The notes under the pieces: generated by a model
Seen by the model: the letters and a program-made list of their open reading frames with translations, nothing else
The model's database searches: none
Told to the model about the DNA's origin: nothing
Shown: one piece after another, positions 56,973-64,000 of the stretch
Numbering within the stretch: the first letter of the stretch is position 1
Layout: every line of letters begins with the position of its first letter
Translations under genes and position numbers: made by a program
Assembly (NCBI GenBank): GCA_910578505.1
Contig: CAJTPV010000012.1
Coordinates: 14,263 to 78,262, forward strand
DNA from: an uncultured Oscillospiraceae bacterium
GTDB lineage: Bacteria; Bacillota; Clostridia; Oscillospirales; Oscillospiraceae
Reading direction: 5' to 3'
DNA length: 64,000 nucleotides

Positions 56973-59132
56973 ATGCCGGAACGGGAAAAGGAAAAGTATG
57001 CATACACGCAAAACCGGGAGCTGAGCTGGCTCCGCTTCAACCGGAGAGTGCTGGAGGAGGCCGGGGACGAGAGCGTCCCCCTGCTGGAGCGGCTGAAATT
57101 CATCTCCATCTTCACCAGCAATCTGGACGAATTTTTCATGGTCCGCGTTGGCAATCTCTTTGACATGAGTCTGGTTTCGCCGGACGACATCGACAATAAA
57201 ACCGGCGCGACCCCCATGCAGCAGCTGGAGGAGGTCTACAACGTCATTCCCGGCCTCATCGAGATCAAAAACCGGCTGTACACCGACGTAGCCGCGCTGC
57301 TGCGCCAGCAGGGAATCTGCGATCTGGCGGCGGACGAGCTGACGGCGGAGGAAAAGCGCTATGCCGGCACCTACTATAAGGCCCGCATCCTGCCGGTGCT
57401 GTCCCCCCAGATCGTGGACAGCCACCACCCCTTCCCCCATCTGGCCAACAAGGCCCTCTATGTGGCCGCGCTGCTGCGCAGCAAAAAGGGCAGCGCCTCC
57501 CTGGGCCTTGTCCCGGTCCCGGCCAGCCTCCCCCCGTTTCTGAATATGCCCAACGACCCAGGCCGCTTTATCCGGATGGAGACCATTGTCCAGCAGCAGG
57601 CCCCGGCCCTCTTCGGCGGCTACAAGCTGGAGGACACCTGCATCCTCTGCGCCACCCGGAACGCAGATCTGAGCTTTGACAGCGAGCTGCTGGAGGACTC
57701 CGGGGAGGACCTGCGCAGCCAGATGAGCAAGCTGCTGAAGAAGCGGGCCAGCCTGTCCGTGGTGCGGCTGGAGCTGGACCGGAAGCCGGGAGCGGAGTTC
57801 ATGAAGCTGCTGAAAAACCGCATCCGGGTGGAGAACCGGCAGATTTATATCGATCAGGCCCCCCTGGATATGAAATACGTCTACGACCTGGTCAAGACCC
57901 TGCCGGCGGAGAAGGCGGCGGCCCTGTCCTTCACACCCTACGCCCCCCGGTGGCCGGAGGACCTGGACCGGAAGGCCAGCATCATCGAGCAGATCCGCCG
58001 CAAGGACCGGCTGCTGTTCTTCCCCTTCGACGGCGTGGACCCCTTCCTGCGCATGCTCAGCGAGGCGGCGGAGCGGCCCGACGTCATCTCCATCCGCATC
58101 ACCATCTACCGCCTGGCCACCTCCTCCAAGATTGCCCACATCCTCTGCAAGGCGGCGGAAAACGGCAAGGAGGTCACGGTGCTCATGGAGCTGCGGGCCC
58201 GGTTCGACGAGGCCAACAACATCTCCTGGTCCCGCCTGCTGGAGGACTCCGGCTGTCAGGTCATCTACGGCGTGGAGGACTATAAGTGCCACAGCAAGAT
58301 CTGTCTGATCACCATGCGCCGGGGCGACAGGCTCAGCTATATCACCCAGATCGGCACCGGAAACTATAACGAGCGCACCAACACCATGTACACGGATCTA
58401 AGCCTGATGACCGCCAACGAGAACATCGGCCTGGACGGCACGGTCTTCTTCCAGAACATGCTGGTGGGCAATCTGGACGGCGAGTATGCGCATCTCTATG
58501 TCGCTCCCGTGAGCCTGAAGGCCAAGCTGCTGAGGATGATGGACGGAGAGATCGCCAAGGGGCAGGAGGGCTATATCTGCATCAAGGCCAACGCCATTAC
58601 GGAGCGGGAGGTCATGGATAAGCTCTCGGAGGCGTCCCGCGCCGGGGTGCAGATCCAGCTGATCCTGCGGGGCATCTGCTGCCTGCGTCCGGGGATTGCC
58701 GCCCGGACGGAAAATATCCATGTGACCAGCATCGTGGGCCGCTATCTGGAGCACGGGCGCATCTACTGCTTTGGCCGGGGAAAAAGCGCGCAGATGTTCA
58801 TCGCGTCCGCCGATATGATGACCCGGAACCTGAACCGCCGGGTGGAGATCATGTGCCCCGTCTACGACCCGGAGGTCCGGGAGCAGCTGCTGTGGATCCT
58901 CCACACCCAGCTGGGGGACAATGTGAAGGCCAGCTCCCTGCTGCCGGACGGCTCCTACTGCCGGAAGGTCAACACCCTGGCCCCCTGCAACAGCCAGGAG
59001 GTGTTTATGGAGAAGACCATCCACAAGCCCTACGCCACCAAGGAGCCGGAACGCCCCAAGCGGGGCCTGCACCGGCTGTTCGGCGGCCTCCAGAAGAAAA
59101 AGCGGCCCGACCAGCAGAAGGGGAACGCATAA
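56973..59132 (+). CDS. ppk1: Polyphosphate kinase 1
   Basis: A 719-residue enzyme that makes inorganic polyphosphate from ATP. N-terminal NRELSWLRFNRRVLEEAGD is the family start, head and middle domains follow, and the two phospholipase-D-like catalytic domains include IRITIYRLATSSKIAHILCK. The autophosphorylated His is about residue 440 in CHSKICLITMRRGDR, and GTGNYNERTNTMYTDLSL forms the ATP site. All expected elements are present. ATG 56973 has GGGAGG upstream. It is transcribed alone and ends at a shared terminator. Confidence 0.95.
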   Translation: MPEREKEKYAYTQNRELSWLRFNRRVLEEAGDESVPLLERLKFISIFTSNLDEFFMVRVGNLFDMSLVSPDDIDNKTGATPMQQLEEVYNVIPGLIEIKNRLYTDVAALLRQQGICDLAADELTAEEKRYAGTYYKARILPVLSPQIVDSHHPFPHLANKALYVAALLRSKKGSASLGLVPVPASLPPFLNMPNDPGRFIRMETIVQQQAPALFGGYKLEDTCILCATRNADLSFDSELLEDSGEDLRSQMSKLLKKRASLSVVRLELDRKPGAEFMKLLKNRIRVENRQIYIDQAPLDMKYVYDLVKTLPAEKAAALSFTPYAPRWPEDLDRKASIIEQIRRKDRLLFFPFDGVDPFLRMLSEAAERPDVISIRITIYRLATSSKIAHILCKAAENGKEVTVLMELRARFDEANNISWSRLLEDSGCQVIYGVEDYKCHSKICLITMRRGDRLSYITQIGTGNYNERTNTMYTDLSLMTANENIGLDGTVFFQNMLVGNLDGEYAHLYVAPVSLKAKLLRMMDGEIAKGQEGYICIKANAITEREVMDKLSEASRAGVQIQLILRGICCLRPGIAARTENIHVTSIVGRYLEHGRIYCFGRGKSAQMFIASADMMTRNLNRRVEIMCPVYDPEVREQLLWILHTQLGDNVKASSLLPDGSYCRKVNTLAPCNSQEVFMEKTIHKPYATKEPERPKRGLHRLFGGLQKKKRPDQQKGNA

Positions 59133-59141
59133 AAAGCACAG

Positions 59142-59175
59142 AGAACGCCGCCGCATGCACATGCGGCGGCGTTCT
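59142..59175. terminator. Bidirectional terminator between ppk1 and the PepSY gene
   Basis: AGAACGCCGCCGCATG pairs perfectly with CATGCGGCGGCGTTCT. The genes on both sides converge on it. Confidence 0.75.
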
Positions 59176-59194
59176 GGCTGTCCTATGCGGGGAG

Positions 59195-60256
59195 TCAGTC
59201 GTCGGCCTCCATTTCCATCTCCAGGATCGTTCCGTCGGCGGCGTTGATCTCAAACTTGTACTCCATCCCGTTGTACTTGATCTCGATCTCATAGATCAGA
59301 CGCCCGTCGTCCCGGTCCAGGGTCAGCTTGGTCATATGCTTGGCGGTGGCTCCGGGGACCTTCGCCAGAGCGATCTCCTGGGCCTTGTCCTGGGAGATGG
59401 TCCCGGTCACAGCGGCGTCGGGCGGGGTGAAGGACTCCGCGTCATAGTCCACCTCCAGAATCAGGCCGGACACGGCGTCGATCTCGTAGTCGTACTCCTT
59501 GTAATCGCTGGTGTAAAACTCGATCTCATACACCTGCCGTCCGTCGTCCCGGTCCAGCTTCTGCTTGACAAAGGTGACCTGGTCCGCCGTCAGCTTCGCA
59601 TGGTTCAGGGCGGTGGTTTTTGCGGCCTCCAGCGTAATCAGGCCCGGCTTGGCGCCCGGCGCTGTTCCGCCGGAAAAGCTGTCCGCGTCGGTGACCTGGT
59701 TCCCGCCGGAGGGGCTGGACAGGGTGACGGTCTGGGTCTTGCCGTCCCAGGCCACGCTCTTGCCCATCAGCCCGCCGATGGCCCGCAGGGGCAGGTAGGT
59801 GGAGCCGTTATACAGCATGGGATAGACCCGGCTGCCGGCGGCGTCCTTGAAGACCTGAGCGGCGCCGTCAACGACAATGGTAAAATCGCTGTGGATATCC
59901 ACGGAGATATTTTTCACCTTGGCCGCGGCGTCCGGCGTGCCAACGGTTGCGGCAGTGGTACGGGTCCCGGAGAGGGTGACGGTCTTGGTGGCCTGGTTCC
60001 AGTCCACATTCTTCCCCATGACCTCGCCGATGGCCCGCACCGGCAGATAGGTGGTGCCGCCGCAGAGGATGGGGTGGACCTCCTGGCCCTGGGCGTTATA
60101 AAAGGTCTGCTCCGCGCCGTCGATGATAATGGTCATATCCGGACGGAGCTGGGCAGAGGTGGCGGCGGAGGCGTTCGCAGCCAATGCGAGCAGAAGCCCG
60201 GCGCAGAGGACCAGGGGCAGCCAGATGCGCTTGGCGGACATTGTTTTTTGCAGCAT
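59195..60256 (-). CDS. Secreted protein with two copper-amine-oxidase-N and two PepSY domains
   Basis: A 353-residue protein. The signal peptide (LPLVLCAGLLLALAANASAA) is followed by two copies of the copper-amine-oxidase N-terminal domain (TYLPVRAIGEVMGKNVDWNQ and TYLPLRAIGGLMGKSVAWDG). Two PepSY domains follow (KLDRDDGRQVYEIEFYTSDY and LDRDDGRLIYEIEIKYNGME). The tandem copies show internal duplication. PepSY domains are thought to restrain extracellular proteases; CuAO-N domains are common cell-surface modules in Clostridia without the oxidase. ATG 60256 has AAAGGAG upstream. Confidence 0.85.
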   Translation of the reverse strand: MLQKTMSAKRIWLPLVLCAGLLLALAANASAATSAQLRPDMTIIIDGAEQTFYNAQGQEVHPILCGGTTYLPVRAIGEVMGKNVDWNQATKTVTLSGTRTTAATVGTPDAAAKVKNISVDIHSDFTIVVDGAAQVFKDAAGSRVYPMLYNGSTYLPLRAIGGLMGKSVAWDGKTQTVTLSSPSGGNQVTDADSFSGGTAPGAKPGLITLEAAKTTALNHAKLTADQVTFVKQKLDRDDGRQVYEIEFYTSDYKEYDYEIDAVSGLILEVDYDAESFTPPDAAVTGTISQDKAQEIALAKVPGATAKHMTKLTLDRDDGRLIYEIEIKYNGMEYKFEINAADGTILEMEMEADD

Positions 60257-60410
60257 ATCGTTGATCTCCTTTACTCTGATTTACCGCCATTATACCAAAT
60301 CCCCCGGCAGGATTGCAAGGGGGCAAAAACAGATAATGTTAAGAGTTTGTAAAGTTTTTTCGGCCTGAGCGGACGGCGCCGCGCCATCCGCTCAGGTCCG
60401 AAGTTTCTCC

Positions 60411-60785
60411 TCACAGGATCAGCAAAAGCCCCAGGGCAATCAGCATCTCCTCATCCTCCCCGTCCTTGAACAGAAGGATCAGGATCAAGATCAGCAGCAG
60501 GTCGCCGGTATCCACGCGCTCCAGGATATGCTCCAGATTCAGCTGGCGCAGAATGCCGGACAGGATACCGCCCGGCTTACCGTTCGGGCCGCCCGGCGGC
60601 GGACCTCCCGGCGGAGGCGGGCCGCCATATCCGGAGCCGTTTCCATAGTGGGGGCCGCCGCCGCGGTGGAACGGGTCATAGCCGCCGTTGTCCGGCGGCG
60701 GTGGAGGAGGCGGCGGAGGCGGCGGGTCCGGAACCGGGATCCGTTGGTACTGGCCGCTGTCGCCGCGTATATAGCGGTTATACAT
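60411..60785 (-). CDS. Proline-rich protein with C-terminal hydrophobic helix, unknown function
   Basis: A 124-residue protein. Near the N-terminus it has an uninterrupted run of prolines (PDPPPPPPPPPPPDNGG), then a Gly/Pro-rich tract with His-Arg and Tyr. The C-terminal segment is very hydrophobic (TGDLLLILILILLFKDGEDE), probably membrane-associated. The mix resembles small proteins of sporulation or surface layers but no family is known to me. The start overlaps the end of the preceding gene by eight bases. Confidence 0.55.
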   Translation of the reverse strand: MYNRYIRGDSGQYQRIPVPDPPPPPPPPPPPDNGGYDPFHRGGGPHYGNGSGYGGPPPPGGPPPGGPNGKPGGILSGILRQLNLEHILERVDTGDLLLILILILLFKDGEDEEMLIALGLLLIL

Positions 60786-61206
60786 ATGTATCCCCCAAGT
60801 TCCTGAACAGTTTTTTCCCCACATGGATCAGCCGCGCGGCCTTCACCGCCCGCTCCACCTTATCCCGCCGCTCCGGTTTCAGGAAGGGGCGCAGGGCGTA
60901 GAGCAGCTGCAGCCGCTCGTCATTGCCGCCATTCCCGGTGAGCTCGCCTGCCAGGGGCAGCAGCTTCTGCAGCAGCTTGGGGTCGATCTGGCCCAGCAGG
61001 TCCCCCAGTCCGGACAGCCCGCTCAGATCGGGAATGGGCCCGCCCCCGCCGGGCGGCGGACTCTCTCCGCCGCCGTCGGGAGGGGGGGCGTCCCCGCCGG
61101 AGTTCTCCTGGCCGCCCAGATTCAGGGACTGGGCAAGATTGGCTACCTGCGCCAGCGCGTCGGGGTTGGACAGGATGGCGTTCAGTTTTTCCTCAAATTC
61201 TCCCAT
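60778..61206 (-). CDS. Low-complexity helical protein, unknown function
   Basis: A 142-residue protein. N-terminal helix (EFEEKLNAILSNPDALAQVA), a Gly/Pro linker (GGDAPPPDGGGESPPPGGGG), then a Leu-rich helical part (DLLGQIDPKLLQKLLPLAGE, ERLQLLYALRPFLKPERRDK). The last part resembles the third protein in plan. No family is recognised; it is the second gene of a three-gene set. Confidence 0.6.
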   Translation of the reverse strand: MGEFEEKLNAILSNPDALAQVANLAQSLNLGGQENSGGDAPPPDGGGESPPPGGGGPIPDLSGLSGLGDLLGQIDPKLLQKLLPLAGELTGNGGNDERLQLLYALRPFLKPERRDKVERAVKAARLIHVGKKLFRNLGDTYV

Positions 61207-61263
61207 ACGCAGCCCCTTCCCCCGCCTGGCGGGCGTTTTGCGCGGACTACCCCTGCGCCGCGC

Positions 61264-61521
61264 TTATTTCTGGTTGATTGTCCCGCTCAGCCGCTGCAGC
61301 AGCTCCGCTCCGCCGGGACTGCGGACGATATTCTGGATCAGCTGGCTGAGCTGGGACGTGTCGCCCTTGGCCGCATCCGCCGCAATTTTTTTCAGCGACG
61401 CCTGGTCCTGTCCCTGGGAAATCATGCCGGCAAGGGCCTGGGCGTCGGGAGATTTCGCCACCTGCTCCAGCGTCTTTTTGTCGCTGAGCAGCCGCTGGAG
61501 CTTATCCTGATTGGCCTTCAT
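61264..61521 (-). CDS. Small helical protein, first gene of the cassette
   Basis: An 85-residue protein from ATG 61521 (AAAGGAGGG upstream). It is helical throughout (KLQRLLSDKKTLEQVAKSPD, then LSQLIQNIVRSPGGAELLQR) and shares the 'residues - SPD/NPDA - ALA..' layout with the N-terminus of the next protein. It contains no membrane segment. Function unknown. Confidence 0.6.
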   Translation of the reverse strand: MKANQDKLQRLLSDKKTLEQVAKSPDAQALAGMISQGQDQASLKKIAADAAKGDTSQLSQLIQNIVRSPGGAELLQRLSGTINQK

Positions 61522-61729
61522 GCTGTGCCCTCCTTTTGCTTTGTCCTTCCAGTATATGAGGCCGGGCGGATAAATGTGAATCAATCTCAGGGGGAAATGA
61601 AAAATCTCCGGAGGAATTTTGCCCCCGGAAAAGGTTTTGTTTTTTGCACAAATTTGTGGAAAACGGCCCGTGAAAAGGCGTGAAAATTTATGATAAAATA
61701 GTTCCAAACCTGAAAGGAGACGTTTTGTC

Positions 61730-62128
61730 ATGAAAAAGATCGCGGCGGCTCCACGCCTGAAAACCTGTCGGGCCTTTTATGCCTGCGTCATCCCCTCTGT
61801 CCTGGCCTTTGCCCTGTCCGGCGTCTATACCATCGTGGACGGCTTCTTTGTGGGACGCAGCGTGGGCGACATCGGCCTGTCCACCATCAACATCGCCTAT
61901 CCGGTGGTGTCGCTGCTGCAGGCTCTGGGTACCGGCATCGGCATGGGCGGGGCTGTCATGTACACGCTGCTGTTGTTGTTCCTGCCCCGAGTCGCGGGCA
62001 TGGAGCAGGCCGGCGTATGGTGGAGCATGCCGCTGGCGCAGATGTTGACCGCTGCGGCTGCCGTTGTGCTGAAAATCCGGACGGACAGGGGCCTTGCTCC
62101 CGGCTATACGGAGCCGCAGAAGGGATGA
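61730..62128 (+). pseudogene. MATE efflux transporter collapsed by an internal deletion
   Basis: The 132-residue frame starts like a full-length MATE protein (YTIVDGFFVGRSVGDIGLST, then AYPVVSLLQALGTGIGMGGA). After about residue 77 it jumps to a C-terminal MATE end (FLPRVAGMEQAGVWWSMPLA, then QMLTAAAAVVLK). Roughly 300 residues, most of the helices, are missing. The reading frame was kept, but a working 12-helix transporter is not possible. Confidence 0.75.
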
Positions 62129-62160
62129 CCGTATTGATTGAGAATGTCCGGACGGCGGTC

Positions 62161-62189
62161 TTGCCGGAATCGGGCCGGTATGATATAAT
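62161..62189 (+). promoter_or_regulatory. Promoter of the P1 peptidase gene
   Basis: TTGCCG (62161-62166), 17 bases, TATAAT (62184-62189). Confidence 0.6.
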
Positions 62190-62235
62190 GCACGCAGTCC
62201 CGCGCCCAGCGCGGAGAAACGGGAGGTAGATGGCA

Positions 62236-63261
62236 ATGGGTCTGGAAAAGGCAAGCGGACTGACAGTGGGCAGGGGGACGCCGGGCCCCCGGAATCTGAT
62301 CTCAGACGTCCCCGGCGTCACCGTAGGCCACGTCACCATCCAGGACGGCGCCGGTGTCAACACCGGCGTCACCGCGGTCCTGCCCCACGGCGGGAATCTG
62401 TTCCGGGACAAGGTCCTGGCGGCGTCCGTGGTCATCAACGGCTTCGGCAAGACCATCGGACTGGTGCAGGTGGAGGAGCTGGGCACCATTGAGACGCCCA
62501 TCCTGCTGACCAACACCCTCAGCGTGGGGACCGCGGCCACGGCGCTGGTCAAGTATATGCTGGCCCAGAATGCGGACATTGGCCGCACAACGGGCACGGT
62601 CAACCCGCTGGTGTGCGAGTGCAACGACGGCTTTCTCAACGACATCCGGGGCCTCCACGTGCGGGAGGAGCATATTTTCCAGGCCATTGCCGCCGCCGGG
62701 CCGGACTTCGCCGAGGGCGCGGTGGGCGCGGGGACCGGGATGAGCTGCCTGGGCTTCAAGGGCGGCGTCGGCTCCGCCAGCCGGACGGCGGCGCTGGAGG
62801 GGCGAACGTACACCGTCGGCGCGCTGGTGCTGAGCAACTTCGGCGGGCCGGGGCGGCTGATGATTGATGGCCGCCAGGTGGGCCGGGAGGTCCAGGGCCG
62901 CGCCGGCGGCTCCGGGGACAAGGGCTCCATTATCATGCTCCTGGCCACGGACATCCCCCTCAGCGAGCGGCAGCTGAAGCGGCTCTGCCGCCGGGCCGGG
63001 GCCGGTCTGGCCCGAACCGGGTCCTATTACGGCAGCGGCAGCGGTGATATTGCCATTGCCTTCACCACCGCCAACCGGGTCCCCCACGACAGCCCCAGGG
63101 CCTTTGTGGAGATGCAGATGATGTCCGACGACCACATCGACCCTGTTCTGGCCCTCAGTGCCGAGGCGGTGGAGGAGGCCATTGTCAGCTCCCTCTACCA
63201 CGCCGGGACCACAACGGGCCTGGACGGTCGAATCCGGCGGAGCCTGCGGGAGTTTTTGTAG
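62236..63261 (+). CDS. P1 (S58, DmpA-type) aminopeptidase
   Basis: A 341-residue Ntn-hydrolase-like enzyme made as a precursor. The N-terminal part has ISDVPGVTVGHVTIQDGAGV and NGFGKTIGLVQVEELGTIET. The self-cleavage Ser is expected in DKGSIIMLLATDIPLSERQL, where DmpA has its Ser250. VGAGTGMSCLGFKGGVGSAS is the other conserved loop. Substrates are N-terminal residues of peptides, including D- or beta-amino acids in known members. ATG 62236 is preferred over 62230 on ribosome-site spacing. Confidence 0.88.
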   Translation: MGLEKASGLTVGRGTPGPRNLISDVPGVTVGHVTIQDGAGVNTGVTAVLPHGGNLFRDKVLAASVVINGFGKTIGLVQVEELGTIETPILLTNTLSVGTAATALVKYMLAQNADIGRTTGTVNPLVCECNDGFLNDIRGLHVREEHIFQAIAAAGPDFAEGAVGAGTGMSCLGFKGGVGSASRTAALEGRTYTVGALVLSNFGGPGRLMIDGRQVGREVQGRAGGSGDKGSIIMLLATDIPLSERQLKRLCRRAGAGLARTGSYYGSGSGDIAIAFTTANRVPHDSPRAFVEMQMMSDDHIDPVLALSAEAVEEAIVSSLYHAGTTTGLDGRIRRSLREFL

Positions 63262-63306
63262 AAGGAGCCGCTTAGAAAGAAATTTTTCATTTTTGAAAAA
63301 AAGCCC

Positions 63307-63334
63307 TTGACAAATTGCGGAAAATGGATATAAT
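63307..63334 (+). promoter_or_regulatory. Promoter of tRNA-Gln
   Basis: TTGACA (63307-63312), 16 bases, TATAAT (63329-63334), 21 bases before the tRNA. Confidence 0.8.
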
Positions 63335-63355
63335 AGAATCGTTCGTCAGGAACAA

Positions 63356-63429
63356 AGCGGGATTGTGTAAAGGTAGCACAGCGGACTCTGACTCCGTATG
63401 TGAGGGTTCGAATCCTTCTCCCGCTGCCA
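63356..63429 (+). tRNA. tRNA-Gln (anticodon CUG)
   Basis: 74 bases with a perfect seven-pair acceptor stem (AGCGGGA with TCCCGCT) and discriminator G followed by an encoded CCA. The anticodon arm is GCGGA-CTCTGAC-TCCGT, giving anticodon CTG. The T arm is GAGGG-TTCGAAT-CCTTC. It has its own promoter and terminator. Confidence 0.93.
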
Positions 63430-63433
63430 GAGG

Positions 63434-63468
63434 AAATCCCTGAACCATTTGCGTTCAGGGATTTTTCT
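63434..63468 (+). terminator. Terminator of tRNA-Gln
   Basis: AAATCCCTGAAC (63434-63445) pairs with GTTCAGGGATTT (63453-63464), running into TTTCTT. Confidence 0.85.
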
Positions 63469-63560
63469 TACCCTATATCTCAACGTGCCTGGATTGGCGA
63501 GAGAATTTCCTTGAATAATTCAAAATTTCCCGTTTCATTGCTGAATAATGACACCCGAAA

Positions 63561-63592
63561 GGGCCCGCAGCAATTCGCTGCGGGCCCCTTTT
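63561..63592 (+). terminator. Orphan intrinsic terminator
   Basis: GGGCCCGCAGC pairs with GCTGCGGGCCC, followed by CCTTTTTG. No gene is visible between the tRNA terminator and this hairpin, so it may be left from a lost gene. Confidence 0.75.
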
Positions 63593-63649
63593 TGTTACCC
63601 TTTTTCCACCCCATCATCTACTGCTTTGCTAACATCTGCAGTAATATAT

Positions 63650-64000
63650 GAGGCATCGGTAGAATGAGTGGGCGGGTCAACGGCCCGGGAGAGCGGGATG
63701 AAGATTAGAGCAGGAGAGCATAACCATAGCGAGAAGGTTATCCACGTTGCGAAAGCCAAAAGCAGTACGGATGATGAGTTTGATCTTGTTGTTGATGGCC
63801 TCGGAGCGGGCATTAGAAAGCCTGAATGTAGCGGCAGCAACAATGGCATCAAAGTGGCGTTTGATTTTCATACGCAGTTGGCGGAACACGGGGATCCTGC
63901 ATCGCTGGGCCCAGGCCATCCACTTGGTGAGCGCAGCGGCGATGTCATCAGGTCCGGCCTTGAGAGCCAGACGAATATCCTCTTTGAGCAGGTAGGCACG
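63650..64000 (-). mobile_element. ISL3-family insertion sequence, 3' end (continues past window)
   Basis: The element begins with the terminal repeat GAGGCATCGGTAGAATGAGT (63650-63669) and contains the transposase end. The repeat differs at only three of 24 positions from the right end of the 264-bp element at 53930-54193. An AT-rich 8-mer TAATATAT precedes it; whether this is the target duplication needs the other end. Confidence 0.85.
63677..64000 (-). CDS. ISL3-family transposase, C-terminal part
   Basis: About 107 residues are visible: AYLLKEDIRLALKAGPDDIA, then MAWAQRCRIPVFRQLRMKIK, then RLSNARSEAINNKIKLIIRT with AFGFRNVDNLLAMVMLSC. The S-N-A-x-x-E-A-x-N-N-K-I-K block with its catalytic Glu is the hallmark end of DDE_Tnp_ISL3. 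The rest lies beyond the right edge. Confidence 0.92.
   Translation of the reverse strand, partial: RAYLLKEDIRLALKAGPDDIAAALTKWMAWAQRCRIPVFRQLRMKIKRHFDAIVAAATFRLSNARSEAINNKIKLIIRTAFGFRNVDNLLAMVMLSCSNLHPALPGR

Noticed and set aside
1..64000. CRISPR array or restriction-type defence island
   Set aside because: No regularly spaced direct repeats with spacers and no Cas or methylase signatures were found; the only tandem repeat array is coding (39280-39327).

Overview
The window looks like the chromosome of a GC-rich, Gram-positive gut Clostridium of the Oscillospiraceae type (Flavonifractor/Lawsonibacter/Oscillibacter-like). That placement is inferred from clostridial promoters and Shine-Dalgarno sites, a T-box-controlled trp operon, GTP-type PEP carboxykinase, NhaC, HPr and the protein families present; no rRNA is available to confirm it.

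Left end (1-11,166): the early and lysogeny part of a prophage with lower GC and different codon use. A minus-strand operon runs from a small HTH protein through a DUF932 protein, a Sak4-like ATPase, a PD-(D/E)XK nuclease, a NinB-like protein, an SSB interrupted by an in-frame amber codon, a DUF6291 replication protein, a G39P-like protein and a 3D-domain protein to a RecU-like resolvase. Next comes a switch of two divergent XRE regulators with repeated palindromic operators, a lipoprotein and a tyrosine integrase. The element ends in the 3' half of a tRNA-Val(GAC) gene, its attachment site. From 11,170 to 12,140 lies a scrap zone: a truncated plasmid Rep gene with two small genes, fused to a truncated low-molecular-weight tyrosine phosphatase.

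12,300-24,000 holds miaB-mutS, a DUF3788 gene pair, and a complete trp operon (E-G-D-C-F-B-A) behind a Trp T-box leader. 24,000-36,400 holds a kinase remnant, a RelE/Phd-type toxin-antitoxin pair, a zinc-ribbon protein with NhaC, a lipid-linked glycan flippase, an M23 peptidase, a flavoprotein, a polysaccharide deacetylase, an unusual HPr, and a fructokinase-amylosucrase operon that would split sucrose into glucan and fructose phosphate.

36,600-53,300 holds PEP carboxykinase, an Rpn/PD-(D/E)XK protein with a 12-bp tandem repeat, a mutarotase-like protein, a ROK-like protein, an ABC-class ATPase, an XRE-comEC-holA-Toprim-GNAT cluster, a TetM-like ribosomal GTPase fused to a Rae1/YacP-type NYN nuclease domain (the most interesting protein here), and IMP dehydrogenase.

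53,300-64,000 holds membrane and secreted proteins of unknown role, a 264-bp non-autonomous ISL3-type element with a perfect 8-bp target duplication, an MFS operon, polyphosphate kinase, a copper-amine-oxidase-N/PepSY protein, a three-gene cassette of low-complexity proteins, a collapsed MATE gene, a DmpA-type peptidase, tRNA-Gln(CUG) and the 3' end of an ISL3-family IS, whose terminal repeat matches the small element.
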